Below, piece after piece: positions 27,778-35,803 of a DNA stretch of 64,000 bases. Numbering within the stretch: the stretch's first letter is position 1; every line of letters starts with the position of its first letter. The DNA is from Ruegeria lacuscaerulensis ITI-1157. Its GTDB lineage: Bacteria > Pseudomonadota > Alphaproteobacteria > Rhodobacterales > Rhodobacteraceae. Position numbers and translations under genes: made by a program. Location of the stretch: the NCBI GenBank assembly GCA_000161775.1, contig GG704596.1, positions 1,944,311 to 2,008,310 of the forward strand. Direction: 5' to 3'. Under the pieces are notes generated by a model. That model was not told where the DNA came from, did no database searches, and was given only the letters and a program-made list of their open reading frames with translations.

Positions 27778-28458
27778 TTACTCGGTCGAAGCCCCACGCC
27801 AGGTGACAAACTCGTCCAGCGTGGCGCGCTCGGTCCGGAATTGGTTGGCCGGATGATCGGCATCCGGATAGCCGAAGGAAATTGCGCACAGGATCAGCCG
27901 GTCATCGGGGATGTTGAAATAGCGGTGCAGGAATGGCCCATAGGCGGCCACCGCCGCCTGCGGGATTGTGGCGATGCCCAAGGCCTGTGCCGCCAAGGTG
28001 AAAGCCGTGACAAACCCACCGCAATCCATCGCGCCATAGGGGCCGAGTTCCGCCGGGCTGGACAGGATGGCGCAATGCGGGGCACCGAACAGGTTGAAGT
28101 TTTCCATCATCTGCCGGGCCGATCCGGCGCGGTCGCCTTTTTCCACGCCCACGGCCTCGTACAGGGCCCATCCGCAGACGCGGCGCCGGTCCTGATAGAC
28201 GCCGGAATAGCCGGTCGGAAAGGGCAGGTCGGGCTGCGCCTGGCCGGTCTCGGCTTCGGCCCGCAAGGCGCTGCGGAACGCACCCGTTTCCGCGCCGCTG
28301 GTCACGACCACCTGCCAGGGCTGCGCATTGCACCAGCTTGGCACCCGGGCGGCGCTGGTCAGGATCTGTTCTATGTCACCCCGCGGCACCGGATCGGGCC
28401 GGAAAGCGCGGCAGGAATGGCGCGCGGTCAGAAGCGTGTTCAGATCGGCCAGGGTCAC
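27778..28458 (-). CDS. Nitroreductase-family flavoprotein
   Basis: Protein of 226 residues of the FMN nitroreductase fold. The FMN-phosphate site is ARHSCRAFRPDPV near the N-terminus (about 12-24), followed by the SAARVPSWCNAQPWQVVV segment and a C-terminal FGYPDADHPANQFRTER element. It would reduce nitroaromatics or quinones with NAD(P)H. It begins with GTG at 28458 behind a GGAGGA site. It is the first gene of the run with dtd and glycerate kinase. Confidence 0.88.
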   Translation of the reverse strand: MTLADLNTLLTARHSCRAFRPDPVPRGDIEQILTSAARVPSWCNAQPWQVVVTSGAETGAFRSALRAEAETGQAQPDLPFPTGYSGVYQDRRRVCGWALYEAVGVEKGDRAGSARQMMENFNLFGAPHCAILSSPAELGPYGAMDCGGFVTAFTLAAQALGIATIPQAAVAAYGPFLHRYFNIPDDRLILCAISFGYPDADHPANQFRTERATLDEFVTWRGASTE

Positions 28459-28518
28459 GTCGTCCTCTCCTCCGGGGCAGCCGGCGGCAGGATGGGTGAG
28501 AACCCGGGGATGTTCAAG

Positions 28519-28552
28519 GGGTTCCGCGGCAGAGTTTTCGGCGGCGGAACCC
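28519..28552 (-). terminator. Hairpin at the end of the XpaC-TelA operon
   Basis: Stem GGGTTCCGC / GCGGAACCC, nine pairs, with a 16-base loop, 5 bp beyond the last stop of the operon on the minus strand. There is no long T tract, so the terminator call is moderate. Confidence 0.45.
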
Positions 28553-28557
28553 GGCGG

Positions 28558-29673
28558 TCATTGCTGTCCGGTCGCCACCAGATACCCGATGCCGGCTGCC
28601 GCCAGCAGACCCAGGACCACCGCAATCGTGATCTTGATCGCCGACCAGGGCCGTTCTCCCTGCACCTGACCGGTGCGACCGTTGACGACAAAGCGATAGG
28701 TCTGGCCGCGATACTTGTACGCGGCCATCCAGACCGGCAGCAGGATGTGCTTGAAGGTCACATCGCGGATGTCGGTTTCGATCGCATGGATGCGCTGCCG
28801 GTCGCCGCCGATGTCAAAGCGGACGTCGCGCTCGATCACGCGCGCCATGTGGCCGCGGGCCTCCTGATAGCCTTGCTGCAGATCGACCGTGTAGGCCTCT
28901 GCCCGGAATCCGGCCAGGTACTCGGGCTGATAGGGCTCCAGCGCGGGCAGGTCCCAGGGTTGCAGGGCGTCGGTGTATGATTTGGGCAAGGATTGCGAGG
29001 CCAGCACCAGCACGTCGTCGAAGAACCGGGCCACCCGGCCGGACTTGGGCGTCCAGCGCACCTTGGGCACCTGCTGCTGCACCCGCTTGCCGTCACGCAT
29101 CACGGTCCGAGTTTCGTAATAGACCACGCCCCGTTCGCCGCGATAGGCCGATTTCGTGTCAGCGTCGAAGGTCCAGTAGGGCACATAGATGCCCTGCATC
29201 TTGCGGCCCTTGCGGGCGTAATCCTTGAGCCCGTTCGGCGCGAACCACAGCCGCCCCAGCCAGTCACTCATGGCCTTGTGCGCGGCGCGTTCGTCCAGCG
29301 CAAAGGGCAGTACGCCGCGCGGCTTGATGTGCCGGTTCACGCCGGTATCGGTCACCACCGGGGTGGCGCAGAACGGGCATTCCGCGGCGTGGGTGTTGGG
29401 GTCGAACTCGACCTGGGCCGCGCAATTGGGGCAGGTCAGAACCCGCGTCTCTTCGATCTCGCTGTCGGGCAGGCGGTCGGCGATGGCCGCGTCGAAGTCC
29501 AGTTCGCGCAGGCTGGCGCCGCCCCAGGGGCCCGCACTGATCGGTTCGGAATGGCCGCAATGGTCACAGGTCAGGGTGCCGGATTGCGGGTCGAACCGAT
29601 AGTCCGCGCCGCAATTGTCACATGGAAAACGGTGTTCCGCAGAACCGGGTGGCGGGGCAGGAGGCTGGGTCAT
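28558..29673 (-). CDS. Zinc-ribbon membrane-anchored protein (YdjG-like)
   Basis: Protein of 371 residues. Two zinc ribbons lie at the N-terminus: CDNCGADYRF...CDHCG (about 18-40) and CPNCAAQVEF...CPFCATPV (about 81-105). A large conserved soluble domain with GIYVPYWTFDADTKSAYRG follows, and one C-terminal transmembrane helix (about 347-366). This layout matches YdjG-type TFIIB-zinc-ribbon proteins, which in Bacillus are encoded beside an SPFH protein. The last gene of the stress-type operon, 6 bp after the CPCC gene. It probably docks on the membrane with the SPFH partner; function is not established. Confidence 0.8.
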   Translation of the reverse strand: MTQPPAPPPGSAEHRFPCDNCGADYRFDPQSGTLTCDHCGHSEPISAGPWGGASLRELDFDAAIADRLPDSEIEETRVLTCPNCAAQVEFDPNTHAAECPFCATPVVTDTGVNRHIKPRGVLPFALDERAAHKAMSDWLGRLWFAPNGLKDYARKGRKMQGIYVPYWTFDADTKSAYRGERGVVYYETRTVMRDGKRVQQQVPKVRWTPKSGRVARFFDDVLVLASQSLPKSYTDALQPWDLPALEPYQPEYLAGFRAEAYTVDLQQGYQEARGHMARVIERDVRFDIGGDRQRIHAIETDIRDVTFKHILLPVWMAAYKYRGQTYRFVVNGRTGQVQGERPWSAIKITIAVVLGLLAAAGIGYLVATGQQ

Positions 29674-29679
29674 AGATGG

Positions 29680-29994
29680 TCAGTTGTCGAGGGGAAAGTG
29701 AAGATAGGCTGCGCGCTGCTCCTCGGGCAGGACATGCGGCAGCATCGCGGCCTCGCAGGCCCCGATTGCCCTGAAATTCTCGCGCGCCTCGGCCAGCGTC
29801 AGGCCGTGATTGGCGGCAGAGGGCTCGCGGGGGGTCTTGTCGTACAGAATGTCCTCGTCCTCCCAAAAGCAGATCGCGCAGATCAGGTAGGCCCCGCGCT
29901 CGGCCAGGGTGACATAACCGCAGCACGGGCAGATGAATTGCGGCTGCGGCGCTTTGCGCCCGCCTGTCTTCGAGCGTTTCCGCGATGCTGACAT
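29680..29994 (-). CDS. CPCC-type cysteine-rich protein
   Basis: Small protein of 104 residues with the namesake CPCCGY motif and a second pair in YLICAICFWEDED, together forming a probable zinc-binding knuckle. A basic N-terminus (SRKRSKTGGRK) precedes it. The Cys-rich CPCC family has no known role and usually occurs as a small stand-alone domain. Here it is tightly placed between the SPFH and zinc-ribbon genes (9 and 6 bp gaps), which makes it part of the same functional unit. Confidence 0.75.
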   Translation of the reverse strand: MSASRKRSKTGGRKAPQPQFICPCCGYVTLAERGAYLICAICFWEDEDILYDKTPREPSAANHGLTLAEARENFRAIGACEAAMLPHVLPEEQRAAYLHFPLDN

Positions 29995-30003
29995 GCCGAT
30001 GCC

Positions 30004-31152
30004 TCACGCCCCGGGCGGCGGAGGCGGCAGAATCGTGAACAGCTGCGCGAGTTCCTGCACCTCGCCCGCTTTCTTCCATCCGTCCTGACCGGGCGTCCAA
30101 ACGAAAGTGTCGCGGGTAATTTCTCCCTCGCTGGCCATGCGGCCCATCTTGGCCTTCGAATACGGGCCGCTGGTCTGGCCATCCACCGCGATATGCCACA
30201 CATGCTCGACCGGCGGCGGAGGCGGCGGGGCCACATGCGCGGCCGCTAGCGGTGCAGCGGGCGCGGGCGCGCCCCACGGGCCTGACGGCCGACCCGCTGC
30301 CATGTTCGACATCTGGTTCGCCATCGCCATGCCCATGCCCATGCCGAGGCCTGCGCCCATGCCGCCGCCACCGCTCGGGTTGCTGGCGGCCGCCGTCATC
30401 GCCTCGGCCGCGGAATACTGGGTGAATTTGCCCAGATCCCCCGCCAGCCCCATCGAGGTGCGCTTGTCCAGCGCCGCCTCGACCGCCGGCGGCAGTGAGA
30501 TGTTCTCGATGTAGAATTCCGGCATCTCCAACCCATAGCCGTCCAGCACGGGCGAGACCTCGGCCGCGATCAGCTTGCCCAGATCGGCGGTGTTGGCGGC
30601 CATGTCCAGAACCGGAATGCCCGAGCCTGCGATGACCCGGCTGAATTCCTGCACGATGATGTTGCGGATCTGAAAGCTGATCTCGTCCATGGTGAATTCG
30701 CCATCGGTGCCGACGATCTCGACCAGGAAACGGGCCGGGTCCTTGACCCGGATCGTGTAGGTGCCATAGGCGCGGATCCGGGTCGGGCCGAATTCCGGGT
30801 CGCGCAGCATGATCGGGTTCTTGGTGCCCCATTTCAGGTCGTTGAACCGGGTCGTGTTGACGAAATAGATCTCGGACTTGAACGGCGACTGGAATCCGTG
30901 ATCCCAGTGCTGCAGCGTCGTCATGATCGGCATGTTGTTGGTCTCAAGCATGTAGAGGCCGGGCGTGAACACGTCGGCCAGCTGGCCCTCGTGCACGAAT
31001 ACGGCAGCCTGGCCCTCGCGCACGGTCAGCTTGGCGCCGTACTTGATCTCGTGGCCCTCGCGCTCGAACCGCCAGACCATCGTGTCGCGGGTGTCGTCCA
31101 CCCAGTGAATGACATCAATGAATTCTCCGGTCAGAAAATCGAAAATTCCCAT
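30004..31152 (-). CDS. SPFH-domain protein with C-terminal GYF_2 domain (YdjI-like)
   Basis: Protein of 382 residues. The N-terminal SPFH/band-7 domain of the virion-core-like group (about 1-260) includes VREGQAAVFVHEGQLADVFTPG. A Gly/Met/Ala-rich and proline-rich linker (about 265-320) follows, then a GYF_2 domain (about 322-370) with WHIAVDGQTSGPYS. SPFH proteins oligomerise on membranes and organise lipid domains. In the YdjI-type proteins I know, the C-terminus is a zinc ribbon, while here a GYF peptide-binding domain takes its place. The proline-rich linker and the PPPPPG tail are possible GYF ligands, so self-association is conceivable. Confidence 0.82.
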   Translation of the reverse strand: MGIFDFLTGEFIDVIHWVDDTRDTMVWRFEREGHEIKYGAKLTVREGQAAVFVHEGQLADVFTPGLYMLETNNMPIMTTLQHWDHGFQSPFKSEIYFVNTTRFNDLKWGTKNPIMLRDPEFGPTRIRAYGTYTIRVKDPARFLVEIVGTDGEFTMDEISFQIRNIIVQEFSRVIAGSGIPVLDMAANTADLGKLIAAEVSPVLDGYGLEMPEFYIENISLPPAVEAALDKRTSMGLAGDLGKFTQYSAAEAMTAAASNPSGGGGMGAGLGMGMGMAMANQMSNMAAGRPSGPWGAPAPAAPLAAAHVAPPPPPPVEHVWHIAVDGQTSGPYSKAKMGRMASEGEITRDTFVWTPGQDGWKKAGEVQELAQLFTILPPPPPGA

Positions 31153-31174
31153 CTGGGTTCTCCTGTCATCGGGG

Positions 31175-32128
31175 TCAGAGCGACTGCCCCATCAATTCAC
31201 GGGCGATGATCCGCACCACCGGCGCGGCCTCTTGCGCGGTCATGCCGGGTTTCAGGCGCGGATCATACAACATCGTCAGCAGCTTTTCGTCATGGCTGGT
31301 CAGCAGGGCGAATTCGTCATCATCGTTGAAGATCGACGGTCGCGCCCGGGGGCTGTCATTGGGCAAGCCCAGCCCCTGGGCGAGTTCCTCGTGAATGCAG
31401 CTCAGACGCATGAGGTCGGGTTGTTCGGCGCGCACAAGGGCGAAGGCGCGCGTATATGTGCTGGGCGCTCCGCGCGTGGCCGAGGCGAAGACGAAACAAT
31501 AGAACGAGCGCGGCAGATCCGCGAACAGATCCAGCTGCTCTTGCGCGATGCCTGGGATAAGTTGACGCAACCGGGCCTGCACATATTCGGTGTCATCCTG
31601 CCCGGCGATGAAAACGTGGAAATTACCGTTTCGGCTGACTGAGGACACGGGATGGTCGGTCAGAGCCGCCAACCGGGCCGAGAAGGCCTGCACCTGCGCG
31701 CCGTCCGCCGCGCGGCGCTCGGGGGGAACCGTTGGGCCGAACTCGACCGCGACGCGGACCGGGTCGGCCCAGCGGCCCAACCGTCCGCCGACGCGTTGCC
31801 CGCCGGCGGCAACCGTGGTGCCGGGATACTCATTGTAAAAGGCGATGGCTTCGAAATTTCGCGCCAGATCGTCGGCATCATAGGGAGTGTCCGGCCCGCC
31901 GCCGTCGGTGCGCAACAGGCCACGAGTCAGCAGGTCGCTCTCGATCCGCTCGTAATAGCGGGCCAGGTCCCGGCTGGCGGCCGACGGCTCCACATAGGCG
32001 TCAGCGGATGGAGCGGCCTTGGGCCGGGCCTGTGGTGCCAGCGACGTCTTGAGCGCGTCATCACAGCCGGCGACGAGCAGCAATGCGCCCAAGCCGCAAA
32101 CGCGCCCAAGAAGATGCCTTATCCGCAT
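31175..32128 (-). CDS. DUF2927 lipoprotein
   Basis: Protein of 317 residues with a lipoprotein signal peptide: LLLVAGC lipobox, lipidated Cys about residue 22, followed by DD, which may favour inner-membrane retention. The body is the DUF2927 domain. It contains CIHEELAQGLGLPNDS, which has the shape of a zincin HExxHxxGLxH signature with the second and third His replaced by Gln and Asn. It would sit in the periplasm, making it the only outward-facing member of this operon apart from possible loops. Catalysis is uncertain. Confidence 0.8.
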   Translation of the reverse strand: MRIRHLLGRVCGLGALLLVAGCDDALKTSLAPQARPKAAPSADAYVEPSAASRDLARYYERIESDLLTRGLLRTDGGGPDTPYDADDLARNFEAIAFYNEYPGTTVAAGGQRVGGRLGRWADPVRVAVEFGPTVPPERRAADGAQVQAFSARLAALTDHPVSSVSRNGNFHVFIAGQDDTEYVQARLRQLIPGIAQEQLDLFADLPRSFYCFVFASATRGAPSTYTRAFALVRAEQPDLMRLSCIHEELAQGLGLPNDSPRARPSIFNDDDEFALLTSHDEKLLTMLYDPRLKPGMTAQEAAPVVRIIARELMGQSL

Positions 32129-32139
32129 GCGTGCAGCCC

Positions 32140-33330
32140 TTATTTTGGCACCGCGGTTCCGGCGGTGTCGCCCAACCCGTCCTTGCGGGCCTTGGCCGAG
32201 GCCAGCGTGTCGCGCAGTTCCGCCTCCATCTTCTTCAGCTCTTGCTCGGCGGCGGCGCGGCGGGCCTTGCCCTCGTCGGCGATGGCGAGGCTTTCATTGA
32301 TCGTGCCGATCAGATCCTCGTTGGCCTTCTTGACCGCTTCGATGTCGAACACGCCACGCTCCATTTCCTCGCGGATCATCTTGTTCGACTGGCGCAGGTT
32401 CGCGGCGTTCGAGGTCAGCAGCTCGTTCGTCAGATCATTGGCGTCGCGCACGGCGGCTGCGGCCTCGGCGCTGCGCTGGATGGTGACCGCCTGCGCCAGC
32501 TGGGTTTCCCACAGTGGCACGGTGTTCACCAGCGTCGAGTTGATCTTGGTCACCAGCGACTTGTCATTTTCCTGAACCAGCCGGATCGAGGGCAGCGACT
32601 GCATCGTCACCTGTCGCGTCAGCTTCAGGTCATGCACTCGGCGTTCCAAATCGTCGCGAGCGGCCCGCAGGTCGCGCAGTTCCTGCGCCTTCATCACCTG
32701 CTGATCTTCCGGGGCGGCCTTCACCTCGGCCTCTTTCTCGGGGATGTCGTGGCTGTCCAGTTCGGTCAGCTTCTCTTCGCCGGCCGCGATGTACAGCGCC
32801 AGTTCATTGTAGAAATCCAGCGTCTTTTCATACAGCAGGTCCAGCGACTTGATGTCCTTCAGCAGCGTGTGTTCATGCGACAGAAGGTTGTCGGTGATCC
32901 GGTCGATCTGATCCTGCACCTCTTCGTAGCGCGCGGTGAACTTGGCGAAAGGCGCGGCGCGGCCCAGCAGTTTCTCCCACCAGCTGCGTTCGCGGCGCAC
33001 GTCCAGTTCGGAAACCGAAAAGCCGCGGATCGTGGTGACGATGTCGCGCAGGCTGTCACCGGCGGGGCCGACATCCTTGTTGCGCACGTCAGCCAGCATG
33101 GCTTGGCTGATTTCCTGCAGCTCGGCCTGCGCCGCCGATCCGAAGGACACGATCGAGTTGGTGTCGCCCATGTCGATCTCAGCCATGCGCTTGCGGATCT
33201 CGGCGCCGACCGGTTCGTCGGCTTCTTCCAAGGGCACGATCTCGGAACTCGGCTCGGGCAGCGCGACGGCCGCAACTTCCTGAACCAGCGTTTCGGCCTC
33301 GGCCGCCTTTTTCTTGATTTCCTCAGACAT
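32140..33330 (-). CDS. telA: TelA/KlaA-family toxic-anion-resistance protein
   Basis: Soluble, largely alpha-helical protein of 396 residues of the TelA/YaaN family, linked elsewhere to tellurite and envelope stress resistance. Long helical, charged stretches with coiled-coil character fill residues 130-385, including the conserved SWWEKLLG, LDLLYEKTLDFYNELALYI and NDKSLVTKINSTLVNTVPLWETQLAQAV blocks. It follows xpaC by 30 bp, the same pairing seen as xpaC-yaaN in Firmicutes. The biochemical function is unknown. Confidence 0.88.
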   Translation of the reverse strand: MSEEIKKKAAEAETLVQEVAAVALPEPSSEIVPLEEADEPVGAEIRKRMAEIDMGDTNSIVSFGSAAQAELQEISQAMLADVRNKDVGPAGDSLRDIVTTIRGFSVSELDVRRERSWWEKLLGRAAPFAKFTARYEEVQDQIDRITDNLLSHEHTLLKDIKSLDLLYEKTLDFYNELALYIAAGEEKLTELDSHDIPEKEAEVKAAPEDQQVMKAQELRDLRAARDDLERRVHDLKLTRQVTMQSLPSIRLVQENDKSLVTKINSTLVNTVPLWETQLAQAVTIQRSAEAAAAVRDANDLTNELLTSNAANLRQSNKMIREEMERGVFDIEAVKKANEDLIGTINESLAIADEGKARRAAAEQELKKMEAELRDTLASAKARKDGLGDTAGTAVPK

Positions 33331-33360
33331 GAGAACCTTCCCTGTTCATGATTTGGCCGG

Positions 33361-34275
33361 TCAATCCAGCCGGACGCCTTCGCGCTGCAGTCGTTCGCGC
33401 AACACGTCGATTTCGACCGTCAGATCGCTGCGGTCATCCAATAGCATCTTGCGCGTGCGCGCCGAGAAATTCTGTTCCAGATCGTCCAGCAGCGCCGAGT
33501 AATCGGACAGAGCCTGCGGGTCGCGGGTGCGCGCATAGACATCGGCAAACTTGATCGTCGCATCGCGGGCGCCCTGCAGATAGACGGTCAGGTATTTGCG
33601 GGCACCGGCCAGATCGCGCGGGTCCTCCTCGACCGTGCGGAACAGGTCGCGGGCGGTGGTCTGGAACCGTTCGACGCGGGCCTCGATCCTGCGGTCGCCG
33701 GCCCGTTTGATGGCATCCGACATCTGGTTCAGATGCGCTTCGGCATCTTCGACCACGCGGGCGACCCGGTCCTGCTGATAGGTGTCGACGCCCTCCATGC
33801 CCTTGTTTTTCATCGGGTCGAGGCCGAAGGCGACGGAATGCAGCGCCGTGGCCACGCCGCCGAACAGGACAGGCGCCAGCAGGCTGACCTGGCCGGCCGC
33901 CTCGGCATCCAGATAGTCATTGCGATAGGCGGCCAGACCCACCCCCAGCCCGGTCAAAACGGATGAGAAGATCTTGCGGGGAAAGGCTGGGCGGCGCGCG
34001 GTGCGGCGCGCGTTGTAGGCATCCTCGGCCTTCAGCCCTTCGCGCAGCAGAAAGGCCGCGGCGGTCAGAAGGCCGGCGGCGACAAATCCAAGTGTCATCC
34101 CGATCGCGCCGTCGTTGAGCGACAGAAAGACCAGCGGGATCGCCGGAACGAACATCACGTTGGCGCGGGCGCCGACCGGGTTCACCCGGGCACCATCGTA
34201 TTGCCCGCGGGGGGCGGGGGAATCGGTGTCGGGCTGGCCCTCGGGGCTGAACTTTCCGCCGTATCGCTTGGCCAT
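33361..34275 (-). CDS. xpaC: XpaC-family membrane protein
   Basis: Protein of 304 residues of the family named after 5-bromo-4-chloroindolyl phosphate hydrolysis protein XpaC, whose real role is unclear. Two hydrophobic hairpins are near the N-terminus (about 40-80 and 100-150), then a long charged helical domain (about 150-300) that may bind TelA. ATG 34275 is chosen because it follows GGGGGG and begins MAKRYGGKF; it is 4 bp after the stop of a newly noticed 29-codon gene. It is an early member of the operon. Confidence 0.82.
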   Translation of the reverse strand: MAKRYGGKFSPEGQPDTDSPAPRGQYDGARVNPVGARANVMFVPAIPLVFLSLNDGAIGMTLGFVAAGLLTAAAFLLREGLKAEDAYNARRTARRPAFPRKIFSSVLTGLGVGLAAYRNDYLDAEAAGQVSLLAPVLFGGVATALHSVAFGLDPMKNKGMEGVDTYQQDRVARVVEDAEAHLNQMSDAIKRAGDRRIEARVERFQTTARDLFRTVEEDPRDLAGARKYLTVYLQGARDATIKFADVYARTRDPQALSDYSALLDDLEQNFSARTRKMLLDDRSDLTVEIDVLRERLQREGVRLD

Positions 34276-34279
34276 GGCG

Positions 34280-34369
34280 TCAGAGCCCCCCAAGCCATCC
34301 GGTGCAGACGCCGAACAACAGCACCAACAGGGCCGCGTAGGCCATTTTTTGCACTCCGGTCCCGGACAT
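34280..34369 (-). CDS. 29-residue hydrophobic peptide leading the xpaC operon
   Basis: An open frame of 29 codons starts at ATG 34369 behind a textbook GGAGG five bases upstream (34375-34379). It ends in TGA 4 bp before the xpaC ATG. The peptide is a single predicted membrane helix: a short polar start (MSGTGVQK) then MAYAALLVLLFGVCTGWLGG. It is too short for standard gene callers. The ribosome site, position and hydrophobic pattern argue that it is translated, either as a membrane partner of XpaC/SPFH or as a leader controlling xpaC by coupling. Confidence 0.6.
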   Translation of the reverse strand: MSGTGVQKMAYAALLVLLFGVCTGWLGGL

Positions 34370-34390
34370 GGTGTCCTCCAACTTCGACGG

Positions 34391-34417
34391 TCCCTTGAAA
34401 ACCTAAGGGATCAAGGG
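34391..34417 (-). promoter_or_regulatory. Nested inverted repeats in the xpaC-operon leader
   Basis: CCCTTGA (34392) pairs with TCAAGGG (34411), and inside it TCCCTT (34391) can alternatively pair with AAGGGA (34405). The block lies about 22 bp upstream of the peptide start codon. It could be an operator or two mutually exclusive RNA hairpins. I see no convincing sigma-70 hexamers next to it. Confidence 0.4.
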
Positions 34418-34451
34418 GCTTGACGCTAGGGGGAAGGTTCCCCGGCCCGCG

Positions 34452-35264
34452 TCAACCGCGAGATTTTCTGCCTGCAGGCTTGCGGCTGCGCTGGGGCCGT
34501 GCCGGGCGTTTTGCGGGGGTGGGCTTGTCCTCGGGGCCCAGACCCAACTGGTCGCGCAGAACGCGGCGGCGGATTTCCTCGACCTCGCCAGGTTTGAGAT
34601 TGCCCAGCTGGAATGGCCCGTAGGACACGCGCAACAGCCGGTTCACGGTAAAGCCGATGTCTTCGATCGCGCGGCGGATTTCCCGGTTCTTGCCTTCGCG
34701 CAGTCCGATCGTCAGCCAAGCATTCGCGCCCTGCTGGCGGTCCAGCGTCACGGTCATGGGCTGAAACCTTTCGCCCTCGATCACAAGACCCTGACGCAGG
34801 GGGGCGAAATCCTCGTCCTTGGGGCGGCCGTTGATCCGCACCCGGTATTTGCGCAGCCAGCCGGTCGAGGGCAATTCAAGCTTGCGCTTGATGGTCCCGT
34901 CATTGGTCAGCAGCAGCAGGCCCTCGGAATTCAGGTCCAGCCGGCCGACGCTCATGACGCGGGGCATGTCCTCGGGCAGATTGTCGAAGATCGTGGGGCG
35001 GCCCTTTTCGTCGCGGTTCGTGGTCACAAGGCCGGTTGGCTTGTGATACAGCCAGAGGCGCGCGGGTTCGGGCTCGGCCACGGGCTTGCCGTCGACGGTG
35101 ATCCTGTCGCTGGGCGTGACGTTCAGCGCCGGGCTGTCGATGGTCTTGCCGTTCACGGTCACGCGGCCCGCTTCGATCATGCGTTCGGCCTCGCGGCGCG
35201 AGGCGATGCCAGCGCGGGCCAGCACTTTGGCGATCCGGTCGCCAGGAGGAGGGGTGTTGCTCAT
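34452..35264 (-). CDS. 23S rRNA pseudouridine synthase, RluB family
   Basis: Protein of 270 residues: an S4 RNA-binding domain (about 9-70, RIAKVLARAGIASRREAERMI), then the RsuA/RluB catalytic domain with the catalytic Asp in VGRLDLNSEGLLLLTNDG. A basic tail ends in PARPQRSRKPAGRKSRG. It probably modifies a uridine of 23S rRNA; RluB and RluE/F-type specificity cannot be separated by eye. The start ATG 35264 is preceded by AGGAGG-like purines. It is divergent from tadA. Confidence 0.88.
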   Translation of the reverse strand: MSNTPPPGDRIAKVLARAGIASRREAERMIEAGRVTVNGKTIDSPALNVTPSDRITVDGKPVAEPEPARLWLYHKPTGLVTTNRDEKGRPTIFDNLPEDMPRVMSVGRLDLNSEGLLLLTNDGTIKRKLELPSTGWLRKYRVRINGRPKDEDFAPLRQGLVIEGERFQPMTVTLDRQQGANAWLTIGLREGKNREIRRAIEDIGFTVNRLLRVSYGPFQLGNLKPGEVEEIRRRVLRDQLGLGPEDKPTPAKRPARPQRSRKPAGRKSRG

Positions 35265-35325
35265 GCCCTGCGCATAGCGCATCGGCGCGGCTTGCGAAAG
35301 GTGGGTTTCTGGGGCAGTCAGGGGC

Positions 35326-35796
35326 ATGGTCTTCAGAACGCATATGGACAAGGCGCTGGAACAGGCGCGCGCGGCGGGTGATCGGGGCGAGGTTCCGGTG
35401 GGCGCGGTGATCGTGTCGCCCGATGGTCGGATCATCGCGGCGGACGGCAACCGTACGCGCGAGTTGCACGACCCGACCGCACATGCCGAGATCCTGGCCC
35501 TGCGCGCCGCCTGTCGCGCCGTCGGGTCCGAGCGGCTGACGGGGCATGACCTGTATGTCACGCTGGAGCCCTGCGCCATGTGTGCCGCGGCGCTGGCAGC
35601 GGCGCGGATCCGGCGGATCTACTATGGGGCCGCCGATCCGAAATCGGGCGGCGTGGCGCATGGGGCGCGGGTGTTCTCGCACCCTCAGGCCCATCACAGG
35701 CCGGAGGTCTATGACGGTATCGCGGCCGAGGACTGTGCCTGGTTGCTGCGCGATTTCTTTGCCGCGCAGCGCGGTGGCGGCGGGTCCAAGGGCTGA
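35326..35796 (+). CDS. tadA: tRNA-specific adenosine deaminase
   Basis: Zinc deaminase of 156 residues that converts A34 of tRNA-Arg(ACG) to inosine. Catalytic motif HAE (His53, Glu55) and zinc cysteines PCAMC (Cys83, Cys86) are present, as is the GEVPVGAV segment. It starts at ATG 35326; a second ATG at 35344 would also keep all motifs. It is normally essential. It stands alone, convergent with the next gene. Confidence 0.93.
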   Translation: MVFRTHMDKALEQARAAGDRGEVPVGAVIVSPDGRIIAADGNRTRELHDPTAHAEILALRAACRAVGSERLTGHDLYVTLEPCAMCAAALAAARIRRIYYGAADPKSGGVAHGARVFSHPQAHHRPEVYDGIAAEDCAWLLRDFFAAQRGGGGSKG

Positions 35797-35803
35797 GGTG
35801 CGC

